Origin: Trinickia violacea
GTDB lineage: Bacteria; Pseudomonadota; Gammaproteobacteria; Burkholderiales; Burkholderiaceae
Assembly (NCBI RefSeq): GCF_005280735.1
Contig: NZ_CP040078.1
Location: 3,534,001 to 3,598,000 of the forward strand
Direction of reading: 5' to 3'
DNA: 64,000 nucleotides
Positions 54,435-61,910 of the stretch are shown here, in pieces (positions within the stretch are counted from its first letter, which is position 1; the number at the start of each line of letters is the position of its first letter). A model generated the notes under the pieces. That model searched no databases. It saw only the letters and a program-made list of their open reading frames with translations, and was not told the origin of the DNA. Both the position numbers and the translations under genes were made by a program.

Positions 54435-55331
54435 ATGGAGATGAATGATCTTGCCGCGTTCGTTTCAGTCGCGCGTGCGGGCGGGTTTCGCGACGCCGCG
54501 CGAATCAGCGGCGTTTCCGCGTCGAGCCTTAGCGCCGCGGTGAGGCGCCTCGAAACGAAGCTCGGGCTGCGGCTGCTGAACCGCACGACGCGCAGCGTGG
54601 CCCCCACTGAAGCGGGGCTGCGCCTCATCGAAAAGCTGACGCCGTTGTTCAGCGAAATGGAAGCGGCGCTCGATGTGCTGAACGTGTTCAGGGACAAGCC
54701 CTCCGGCACGCTCAAGCTCAACGTGCCCGCGAGCGCCGCGCGCACCATCTTGCCGTCCATCGTCGCGGCGTTCTTGAAGACCTATCCCGACATTCGCGTC
54801 GAAGTCGTGGTGGAGGACGGTTTCGTCGACGTGCTCTCGATCGGCTGCGACGCGGGTATCCGCTACGACGAGCGTCTCGAGCAGGACATGATCGCCGTCC
54901 CGATCGGGCCGCGCGTCCAGCGTTTCGCGACGGCGGCCGCGCCGGGCTATCTCGACGAGCACGGCAGACCCGAGCATCCGCGCGAGCTGCTTGCGCATCG
55001 GTGCCTGCGCGGCCAATTCGCGGGGGGCGCCAAGCCGACTTGGAAGTTCGAGCGCGACGGCGAGAGGGTGGAACTCGATCCCACGGAAACGCTTCTCGTC
55101 AGGCCCGGTGCCGTGATGGATCTGGCGATCAGCGCCGCCGTGGCGGGGATCGGCGTCATTCACTTGTTCGAGGACATGCTGCGCCCGCATCTGGACAGCG
55201 GCGCGCTGGAGCCCATCCTCGAGCCATGGTGGACGAGCTTCTCAGGGCCGTTTCTCTACTATCCGGGACACCGCCACGTGCCCGCGCCGTTGCGGGCATT
55301 CGTCGATTTTGTGAAGGCGAATCCGGCGTGA
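54435..55331 (+). CDS. LysR-family transcriptional regulator
   Basis: A 298-residue LysR regulator of the AaeR/DsdC-like group that often sits beside aldo/keto reductases. HTH: MEMNDLAAFVSVARAGGFRD and ISGVSASSLSAAVRRLETKLG; LLNRTTRSVAPTEAG completes the wing. The effector domain follows, with the family phrase DAGIRYDERLEQDMIAVPIG. The start is the ATG at 54435; alternatives are a GTG at 54423 and an ATG at 54441. It is divergent from the reductase gene. Confidence 0.9.
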   Translation: MEMNDLAAFVSVARAGGFRDAARISGVSASSLSAAVRRLETKLGLRLLNRTTRSVAPTEAGLRLIEKLTPLFSEMEAALDVLNVFRDKPSGTLKLNVPASAARTILPSIVAAFLKTYPDIRVEVVVEDGFVDVLSIGCDAGIRYDERLEQDMIAVPIGPRVQRFATAAAPGYLDEHGRPEHPRELLAHRCLRGQFAGGAKPTWKFERDGERVELDPTETLLVRPGAVMDLAISAAVAGIGVIHLFEDMLRPHLDSGALEPILEPWWTSFSGPFLYYPGHRHVPAPLRAFVDFVKANPA

Positions 55332-55379
55332 ACAGATAACCGGTGGCATTCGCCGGATAGGCGGCTTATCGGCGCCCGT

Positions 55380-55661
55380 TCAATAACGCCAGTGGCCACG
55401 GTCATGCCACTCGCGCTCACGCCATTCGTGTTCCCGCCACTCATGACGGCGCCATTCGCGTTCACGCCACTCGCGGGCGCGCCAGTCGTCGTAGCCGCCA
55501 TAGTCCACCGCAACGGGAGCCGGAGCGACGTACACCGGTTGCGGAGCATAGACGGCGCCAGGAACACCCAGACCGATGGCCACATCGACGTGGGCAGACG
55601 CTGCAGTCGAAACTGCCAGGGCGGCGGCGCCCAGAACCGCGGCAAGCATCTTCTTGTTCAT
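55380..55661 (-). CDS. Small exported protein with Trp/Arg/Glu/His repeats
   Basis: A 93-residue protein. A signal peptide ends at ASA (about residue 23), then comes a Val/Pro/Tyr-rich stretch (VYAPQPVYVAPAPVAVDYGG). The C-terminal third is built from five- and six-residue repeats of the type R/H-EWRE (residues 61-85), ending HDRGHWRY. The composition suggests a surface or envelope-associated protein that could bind metal, nucleic acid or polysaccharide; function is unknown. GAGGAG lies 8 nt before the ATG at 55661. Confidence 0.75.
   Translation of the reverse strand: MNKKMLAAVLGAAALAVSTAASAHVDVAIGLGVPGAVYAPQPVYVAPAPVAVDYGGYDDWRAREWREREWRRHEWREHEWREREWHDRGHWRY
55407..55481. repeat. In-gene tandem repeat, about 15-bp unit
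   Basis: About five imperfect units encode the EWRE-type repeats of the small exported protein. The plus strand reads as CACTCGCG/CATTCGCG-like blocks. Confidence 0.6.
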
Positions 55662-56260
55662 TTCGCTACTCCTCGCACGTTGCGTGCATGTGTGGTGAAC
55701 ATGGCTTGGAGTGTAGGCGGCGAGTCTGGACACAGGTGAAACGGCCGTGCGAGATTGGTAACAGGGAATTACCTTGAAGCTCGCCGACCTTCCACTATCA
55801 TGGCGCCTCCGTTGTTCGTAGGTTGACCATGATCGATTTCATCGACAAGGAAAATTACTTCGTATTCCATACGATTCGATTTTCAGAAACGGCTCTTGAG
55901 AATTGACGTCGTTGGAACCGTTGTCCCGGACGACTCCAGAGGCGTCCGGATCTCTCTGAGCAGTCGCGCGATAGGGACTGGCTTCATCAATTCCACATCC
56001 CACAACGGTTCATCCGGGTGTGGCGGCGACGACGCTGAAAGCAGAATCACAGCCCCAAAGCCCATCCAAGAAGCTTGTTCAATTCGTCCTGCAACATCCG
56101 TTCCTGGCAAGTCCCGCCACGCGAAGGCTCATATCCGGACGAGCCGCTCATTGAAGCAGTAAATATTCCCGGTCCGGCCGTCCTGTCGCGATTTCGCGAA
56201 CTACAATGGCAAATGGGCCGAGCCGTTGTTCACGTTATGGCCTATCCCTAAGAGGTCGAT
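55662..56260. other. Region with a degenerate receiver fragment, otherwise no gene
   Basis: About 600 bp. It holds the promoter of the exported repeat protein at the left and of the hybrid kinase at the right. A 25-codon plus-strand frame near 55829 is probably chance. The only recognisable protein text is the receiver-domain fragment on the minus strand at 55883-56128. Confidence 0.45.
55883..56128 (-). pseudogene. Fragment of a response-regulator receiver domain
   Basis: The minus-strand frame reads DLPGTDVAGRIEQASWMG, then LMKPVPIARLLREIRTPLES. These look like the loop after the phospho-Asp and the conserved Lys-Pro of a CheY-type domain. An in-frame stop lies at 56129-56131 before the domain start, and no ATG or GTG with a good ribosome site is present, so the first half of the domain is missing. 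I call it a decayed remnant, possibly of a receiver protein related to the adjacent hybrid kinase. A short functional protein from a TTG at 56110 cannot be ruled out. Confidence 0.4.
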
Positions 56261-58024
56261 ATGTCAGGGCCGACAGCGTCACCAACGCTGAAGCGCGTTG
56301 AGCGAGCGGGAGCGCTGATTACCGCTGAACTAGAGGGACGCCCCCGCCGGCCGCCCGACTTCGAGGCGGAAAACGACGCGCTGCACGGGCTGGCACAAGC
56401 GCTCGTGTCGTCGGATAGCTCCGTTCTTCAGACACTTGCCGATATCGCGCTGAAACTGTGCAATGCCAGCCACGCCAGCATCTATCTGCTCGAAACCGAT
56501 GGCGACCAGAAACCTGCGTTGCGCTGGGCTGCGTTTTCAAACCACGGCACCGAAGACCCGACAGGTAACTTCATACCATTCGACAACAGCCCCGCCGGGG
56601 TCGCACTCGAACTGAGCTCGGCGCAGCTGTTTGCGTTTCCCGAGCGCTACTTCTCGGGCCTCGGCAGCGTCTTATCGGGGGTCGTGGAAGAGCTGGTTGT
56701 ACCGATTCCCGGCACACCCGAGTCGTGGGGCACGCTTTCGGTCATGTGTCGAGACGAGCAGCACCGGTTCGACGCTGAACATCTCCGAATCCTGACGAGT
56801 CTCGCAAACTTTACCTGTGCAGCGCTGACCATTTCTAAGGCGAGGAAAGATGCTGAAGTGCGCGCACATGAAGCGGAAGTGGCAAAGAATGCGCTGGCGG
56901 CGGCTGAAGCCCGCAAGGATGATTTCATTGCCCAAATCGGTCACGAACTGCGCAATCCAATCGGACCCATTGACAGCGCGCTGACCGCTGCGCGAAAGCT
57001 CGCTTCTGACAACTCTCCAGTCCTTTCCGCACTTTCGATTGCCGAACGTCAGACGCGTCAATTGAAGCGTCTGGTCAGCGACCTGCTCGATGCATCCCGG
57101 ATTCGGCACGGCAAGCTTTCGGTTCGCCGTTCAGAAAGTCTGCTCTCCGACATCGTGAAAGACGCAACGGCGGCTGTGCGAACCGAGGCCGACCGGCGCC
57201 AGCATCAGTTGCATACGATACTTCCGACCTATCCGGTAACGGTCTTCGCCGACTCCGTGCGCCTCACGCAGGTCCTCTCAAATGTCTTGTCGAACGCAGT
57301 GAAGTACACGCCTGCCGGCGGCGAGATTACGATCACGGTAGACGCGCCGGACCCTGCCACGATCCCGGAGGACGACTCGACACTTCGTGAAACCGTCATC
57401 ACCGTTCGGGACACCGGTATCGGCATTGCGCCGGTTTTGCTCCCAACCGTCTTCGATATGTTCACCCAGTCATCCGCAGCCCAGTCGCGTGCGGAAGGAG
57501 GGTTGGGCATCGGCTTGTCCGTTGTGAAATTTCTCGTGAGTGCGCACAAAGGTCATGTCGCGATTTCAAGCCCAGGCCCAGGCAAGGGCACCGAGGTGAC
57601 CATTCGACTGCCCATTGTTTGCAGGAGCAAAGCCGAGCCTGGCGTCGCTACGATGCGCAGAACGATGCCGGCCCGCATCCTCCTTGTGGACGACAACGCC
57701 GATGCGACTGAGGCGCTCAGCGTACTGTTGTCTCTAGAAGGCCACGAAGTGAAACGCGCGCTGTGCGGGCCAGAAGCGCTGTCGATCGTCAATTCGTTTG
57801 CGCCAGACGTGGCGCTGATCGACATCAGCATGCCTGGCATGGATGGTCATGAGCTTGCACGTCTGCTGCGCCAGCAAACGAGTTGCGCCGTGACGAAGCT
57901 GGTGGCTTTGACGGGCTACACGGTAGCCGTCTCCGAACCCGATGGCGGCAAAGGTGAATTCGATTACCACCTTGTGAAGCCGCTGACCCTCGACGACCTC
58001 GCGGAAGTCCTACGGCAATCGTGA
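56261..58024 (+). CDS. Hybrid sensor histidine kinase / response regulator (GAF-HisKA-HATPase-REC)
   Basis: A 587-residue soluble kinase. A GAF domain covers residues about 40-200. HisKA follows with the phospho-acceptor His in FIAQIGHELRNPIGPIDSAL (about 230), then HATPase with N box (LSNVLSNAVKYTPAGGE), G1 (VRDTGIGIAP) and G2 (GGLGIGLSVVKFLV). The C-terminal receiver starts ILLVDDNADATEAL and has the phospho-Asp in ALIDISMPGMDGHE and a Lys in LVKPLTLDDL. It has no transmembrane segment, so the signal is cytoplasmic, perhaps a small molecule bound by the GAF domain. AGAGG lies before the ATG. No dedicated output regulator is adjacent. Confidence 0.9.
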   Translation: MSGPTASPTLKRVERAGALITAELEGRPRRPPDFEAENDALHGLAQALVSSDSSVLQTLADIALKLCNASHASIYLLETDGDQKPALRWAAFSNHGTEDPTGNFIPFDNSPAGVALELSSAQLFAFPERYFSGLGSVLSGVVEELVVPIPGTPESWGTLSVMCRDEQHRFDAEHLRILTSLANFTCAALTISKARKDAEVRAHEAEVAKNALAAAEARKDDFIAQIGHELRNPIGPIDSALTAARKLASDNSPVLSALSIAERQTRQLKRLVSDLLDASRIRHGKLSVRRSESLLSDIVKDATAAVRTEADRRQHQLHTILPTYPVTVFADSVRLTQVLSNVLSNAVKYTPAGGEITITVDAPDPATIPEDDSTLRETVITVRDTGIGIAPVLLPTVFDMFTQSSAAQSRAEGGLGIGLSVVKFLVSAHKGHVAISSPGPGKGTEVTIRLPIVCRSKAEPGVATMRRTMPARILLVDDNADATEALSVLLSLEGHEVKRALCGPEALSIVNSFAPDVALIDISMPGMDGHELARLLRQQTSCAVTKLVALTGYTVAVSEPDGGKGEFDYHLVKPLTLDDLAEVLRQS

Positions 58025-58100
58025 CATCCGGCACGTAGCCGCTTCCACCATTTCATTTGTTTTCTGACAGAAGACGTTGACAACACAACCATCGCACTCT

Positions 58101-58129
58101 AGTTTACTGGAAAACAATTCCATCAAACT
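58101..58129. promoter_or_regulatory. Candidate XRE-cupin operator (29-bp dyad)
   Basis: AGTTT-N3-GGAA-AACAA-TTCC-N3-AAACT (58101-58129) is a two-part symmetric site directly upstream of the XRE-cupin start (58132). The spacing suits a HTH dimer and autoregulation. Confidence 0.5.
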
Positions 58130-58131
58130 GG

Positions 58132-58731
58132 ATGCCCATGGATATCAACAACACGATCGCGCGCCGCGTGCGCGAATTTCGCGATGTGCAAGGGTGGTCG
58201 CTCGACGCGCTCGCCGAACGCAGCAAGGTCAGCCGCTCGAATATCTCGCTCATCGAGCGCGGTCAAAGCAGCCCTACTGCCGTCGTGCTCGAAAAGCTCG
58301 CGACGGCGCTCGGCGTCGCCTTGGCTTCGCTGTTCGAGGACGCATCGAGCCATCCCTCCGAGGAACCGTCGCCGCTTGCCTCCGCACGCGAGCAAACGGT
58401 CTGGACCGATCCGGATTCGGGCTACGTGCGCCGCAATCTGTCGCCGGGCGTACGCTCGCCCCTGCAGTTGGTGGAAGTCAAATTCCCGGCGGGCCAGCGC
58501 GTCGCCTTCGACAACGGCATGCGCGACGCCGAAATCCATCAGCAAGTCTGGATCATGGAAGGCGCCATGGAAATCACGGTCGGCGACGAGCAATGGCGGC
58601 TCGAAGCCGGCGACTGCCTGGCCATGCAGCTCGACCGCCCCATCGTCTTTCGCAACCCGACACGCAAGTCCGCTCGCTACCTCGTCGCGCTAAGCAAGTT
58701 TGCGCCAAGCGATTCCCGGAGCCACGGATGA
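58132..58731 (+). CDS. XRE-family regulator with C-terminal cupin sensor
   Basis: A 199-residue regulator. The N-terminal HTH_3 domain (residues about 5-65) reads RRVREFRDVQGWSLDALAER and SRSNISLIERGQSSPTAVVL. The C-terminal cupin_2 domain (residues about 105-190) contains EIHQQVWIMEGAMEITVGDE and LEAGDCLAMQLDRPIVF. XRE-cupin regulators sense small metabolites. The first of two ATGs (MPM) is used; the Shine-Dalgarno is weak. It overlaps the GNAT gene by 4 bp (ATGA), so the pair is one operon, probably repressed through the dyad upstream. Confidence 0.9.
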   Translation: MPMDINNTIARRVREFRDVQGWSLDALAERSKVSRSNISLIERGQSSPTAVVLEKLATALGVALASLFEDASSHPSEEPSPLASAREQTVWTDPDSGYVRRNLSPGVRSPLQLVEVKFPAGQRVAFDNGMRDAEIHQQVWIMEGAMEITVGDEQWRLEAGDCLAMQLDRPIVFRNPTRKSARYLVALSKFAPSDSRSHG

Positions 58732-59258
58732 ACGACACCATTACCGTGCGACGCATCGGCATGAACGAGGCCGCAGCTTGCGTCGATGCACTCGCCGACG
58801 TGCTCATCGATTGCGTCGAAGGCGGCGCTTCTGTGAGCTTCATGCTGCCGATCTCGCGCAGCACCGCCGTCGATTTTTGGCGGCATGTCGCCAACAGCGT
58901 CGCAAGAGACGAACGCATTCTGCTGATTGCCGAAGACGCAAGCGGCGAGATCGTCGGCACGGTGCAGTTGATCACGGCGCTGCCCGAGAACCAGCCGCAT
59001 CGCGCCGACGTCGCGAAGATGCTCGTCAGCCGCAAGGCGCGGCGCCAAGGCATCGCACAGCGCTTGATAGCCGCCGTCGATGATGAAGCGAAGGCGGCCG
59101 GCAAGTCCGTCCTCGTGCTGGACACGGTCACGGGCGGGGACGCCGAGCGGCTCTACGAGCGAGCGGGATGGCAGCGCGTCGGCGCGGTGCCGAACTACGC
59201 GCTCATGCCGGACGGCGAGTTCTGTGCGACGACGTATTACTACAAACAGCTTTCATGA
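58728..59258 (+). CDS. GNAT-family N-acetyltransferase
   Basis: A 176-residue acetyltransferase. The acetyl-CoA loop is VSRKARRQGIAQRLIAAVDD (R/QxxGxG/A type). The C-terminal part has GDAERLYERAGWQRVGAVPN, typical of small-molecule GNATs. Its target may be an amino-acid- or antibiotic-like compound sensed by the XRE-cupin partner (inference). The ATG at 58728 overlaps the regulator stop. It ends about 120 bp before the efflux operon. Confidence 0.9.
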   Translation: MNDTITVRRIGMNEAAACVDALADVLIDCVEGGASVSFMLPISRSTAVDFWRHVANSVARDERILLIAEDASGEIVGTVQLITALPENQPHRADVAKMLVSRKARRQGIAQRLIAAVDDEAKAAGKSVLVLDTVTGGDAERLYERAGWQRVGAVPNYALMPDGEFCATTYYYKQLS

Positions 59259-59377
59259 CCCGCCCTTAAGGCGCCGCTAAGGTTTGGCTAAGTCAGCGAC
59301 CGCATAATAGGCACCCGTTTCAATGCGTGCCCCGCGACCACTGCGCATGCACGCCGTCGCATGCCAGGAGCCTGAAT

Positions 59378-60784
59378 TTGCGCGCCTTTCCCACTGCCCG
59401 CCGTACGATGCTGTGCGTCCTCGCGCCAGCATGCGCGCTGCTGCTCGCGAGCTGTACGTGGTATCACCGCGAGCCGTTGTCCTTTGAGGACACGTCGACA
59501 TCGGCGCGCACCCTCGAGCGCATTCAGATCGATCCGTCGACCATGCCGCTGCCCGATCTCGCCACCCATCGTTTCGATCCATCCAACGGGCTCGATATCG
59601 AAGACGTCGCGATGCTCGCGGTCGCGAACAATCCCGATCTGAAGCTCGCGCGCGACGATCTCGGCATCGCCCGCGCGCAGGCGTTTTCCGCGGGCCTGCT
59701 GCCCGATCCGCAACTGAGCGTTTCGAGCGACTATCCCGGCGCCGCGGGCTTCGAGCGCGCGTTCAGCTATGGCTTGAGCATGGACGTGATGGCGATCGTC
59801 ACTCGCGGCGCGAACAAGAAGTCGGCTGACGCAACCGTCGTCAAGACCGATCTCGGGCTGCTGTGGCAGGAATGGCAAGTCGTCGCGCAGGCGAAGCAAC
59901 TGTTTCTGAAGGCGCGCTTGCAGGACGAAACGCTGCCCCTGCTGCAACAGCAACTCGACCTCACGCGCACACGCTACGAGCGAATGGCCGCGGCGCAACG
60001 CGAAGGCAACTTGACCGAAGACACGTTGACCGCCGCGCTCACGTCCTACAGCGACGCGCGCAAGCAATACACGGACGCACAACGTGCAGCGGAACAGACG
60101 CATCACGATCTCAACGCACTGCTCGGCCTCGCGCCCGATGTGCGACTCCAGCTAAAAGGCGGCGACGACGCGCCCCTGCTAGCCGATGCGACCGTCGACG
60201 ACGCCGTCGCCGCGCTGCCGAAACGGCGTCCCGATCTGATTGCGCTGCAAGCGGGCTACGAAGCGCAGGAGCAGAAATATCGCGCGGCGATCCTGAGCCA
60301 GTTTCCGAGCCTGTCGGTTGGCTTCGTTCGCTCACGCGATACGTCCGAGATCTACTCGAGCGGCTTCCAGATCAACCTGAGCCTGCCGGTCTTCAACCGC
60401 AACCAGGGCAACGTCGCGATCGAAAACGCTACGCGTCAGCGTCTGCGCGACGAATATCAGAACCGCCTGAATCAGGCCTACGCCGATGTCGCGCATCTGC
60501 GCGCGGACACCGCGATCCTCGCGCGCCAGCTCGATCAAGCCGAGGCTGCGATGCCCGGCATCGAAAGCGATGCGCAGCATGCCGGGCAAGCCTACGCCCA
60601 GCACAACCTCGCGCTCGGCGCGTACACCGATGCGCAAAGCGCGCTGCTGACCAAACGCGTCGATGTCGCGACGCTGCGCGAATCGCTCGCGGAACAGCGC
60701 GTCGGTTTGCAGGCGCTGCTCGGCAGCGCGATCCCCGACGCCCTCTCATCCGATCAGACCGTTACCGACAACCATGCGAAATAG
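59378..60784 (+). CDS. TolC-like outer-membrane efflux lipoprotein
   Basis: A 468-residue outer-membrane channel component. The signal ends in a lipobox, CALLLASC (Cys about residue 26). Two TolC-type repeats contain long coiled coils (LLQQQLDLTRTRYERMAAAQ; DEYQNRLNQAYADVAHLRAD), and the middle has the phrase FSYGLSMDVMAI. I assign a TTG start at 59378: AGGAG lies 7 nt upstream (59366-59370), and the signal then has a proper basic N-region. An ATG at 59408 would lack a Shine-Dalgarno, and a GTG at 59327 gives an over-long signal. It is first in an RND efflux operon. Confidence 0.87.
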   Translation: MRAFPTARRTMLCVLAPACALLLASCTWYHREPLSFEDTSTSARTLERIQIDPSTMPLPDLATHRFDPSNGLDIEDVAMLAVANNPDLKLARDDLGIARAQAFSAGLLPDPQLSVSSDYPGAAGFERAFSYGLSMDVMAIVTRGANKKSADATVVKTDLGLLWQEWQVVAQAKQLFLKARLQDETLPLLQQQLDLTRTRYERMAAAQREGNLTEDTLTAALTSYSDARKQYTDAQRAAEQTHHDLNALLGLAPDVRLQLKGGDDAPLLADATVDDAVAALPKRRPDLIALQAGYEAQEQKYRAAILSQFPSLSVGFVRSRDTSEIYSSGFQINLSLPVFNRNQGNVAIENATRQRLRDEYQNRLNQAYADVAHLRADTAILARQLDQAEAAMPGIESDAQHAGQAYAQHNLALGAYTDAQSALLTKRVDVATLRESLAEQRVGLQALLGSAIPDALSSDQTVTDNHAK

Positions 60785-61910
60785 CCGCTACTCTATGCAA
60801 TCGCGAGGCGCGGCAGCGGGCTTTCTCGCTGCCGCCGTAATCGCCGCCATCGCCGCCTCGGCAGGCGTCAGCCACTCCGCTCACGCCGGCGATGCACCCG
60901 ATAACACCGTCGTCACCGTCCAAACCGTGCGCGTCGAGCGCAGCGCGATTGCCCAGCCGGTTCGCGCTTACGGCATCGTCGCTGCGTCCTCATCGAGCGT
61001 GACCACCGTGAATCTGCCCTACGTTGCGCGCATTTCTCAGTTGCGCGTGCAGGCGGGGCAAGCCGTCGCGCGCGGCACGCCGCTCGCGGTCATCGAAGCC
61101 GATCCGTCCGCCGTACTGGCGGCCACGCAGGCAAAGAGCGCGCTCACGCTCGCGCAAGGCGAGCTCGGCCGCACGCAATCGCTGTACGACAAGGGCCTCG
61201 CCACGCAATCGCAGCTCGCCGCCGCGAAGAAAGCGCTGCTCGACGCGCAGCAGGCGCTGCGCGCGCAAGACCTGATGGGCGTCACCGCGGGTAGCAAAAC
61301 GATCGTCGCGCCGTTCGACGCGGTCGTGCTGCAAGTGTCGGTCGCGCCCGGCGATCAGGTTCAGGCGGGCGCCCCGCTCATGCAATTGAGCGCGTCGGCG
61401 AGCGGCAAGGACGCGCGCCCGAACGTGATGCTCGGCATCGAGCCGTCCGATGCGGCCACCGTGCATGTCGGCGACACCGTCACGCTGCACGGGCTATCCA
61501 CCGCGCTCGCGAGATCCGCGGTGACGGGCCGTGTGGTCATGGTCGGCGCGTCGGTCGATACGCAGAGCCAGCTCGTCAACATCGGCGCAAGCGTGCCGGT
61601 CAACCAGACCGCGTTCATCGCCGGCACGCGCGTGGCCGCCGATATCGCGACGCTCGCCGGCACGCACTGGGTCGTGCCGCGCTCGGCGGTGTTGAAGGAC
61701 GACAAGGGCGAATACGTCTACCAGATCACGCCGAATCACACAGCGCGCCGCGTCTCCGTGGCAACGAAGATCGAAGCCGGCAACCGCTACGGTGTCGACG
61801 GCACGCTCGACGCCTCGCAGCCGCTCGTCGTCAGCGGCAACTATGAATTGAAGGACGGCATGGCCGTACAGCTCGCAGGCAACGTTGCAGCCGGAGGCGC
61901 TGCACGATGA
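60774..61910 (+). CDS. RND efflux periplasmic adaptor (membrane fusion protein)
   Basis: A 378-residue HlyD/AcrA-type adaptor. The signal peptide ends at HAHAG (about residue 37). It has a lipoyl-like domain split by a hairpin (LRVQAGQAVARGTPLAVIEAD and FDAVVLQVSVAPGDQVQAGAP), an alpha-hairpin (TQAKSALTLAQGELGRTQSL), then a beta-barrel domain. It links the inner-membrane pump to the TolC-like channel. The start at 60774 overlaps the upstream gene by 11 bp; an ATG at 60795 is an alternative. It overlaps the pump gene in an ATGA. Confidence 0.88.
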   Translation: MRNSRYSMQSRGAAAGFLAAAVIAAIAASAGVSHSAHAGDAPDNTVVTVQTVRVERSAIAQPVRAYGIVAASSSSVTTVNLPYVARISQLRVQAGQAVARGTPLAVIEADPSAVLAATQAKSALTLAQGELGRTQSLYDKGLATQSQLAAAKKALLDAQQALRAQDLMGVTAGSKTIVAPFDAVVLQVSVAPGDQVQAGAPLMQLSASASGKDARPNVMLGIEPSDAATVHVGDTVTLHGLSTALARSAVTGRVVMVGASVDTQSQLVNIGASVPVNQTAFIAGTRVAADIATLAGTHWVVPRSAVLKDDKGEYVYQITPNHTARRVSVATKIEAGNRYGVDGTLDASQPLVVSGNYELKDGMAVQLAGNVAAGGAAR

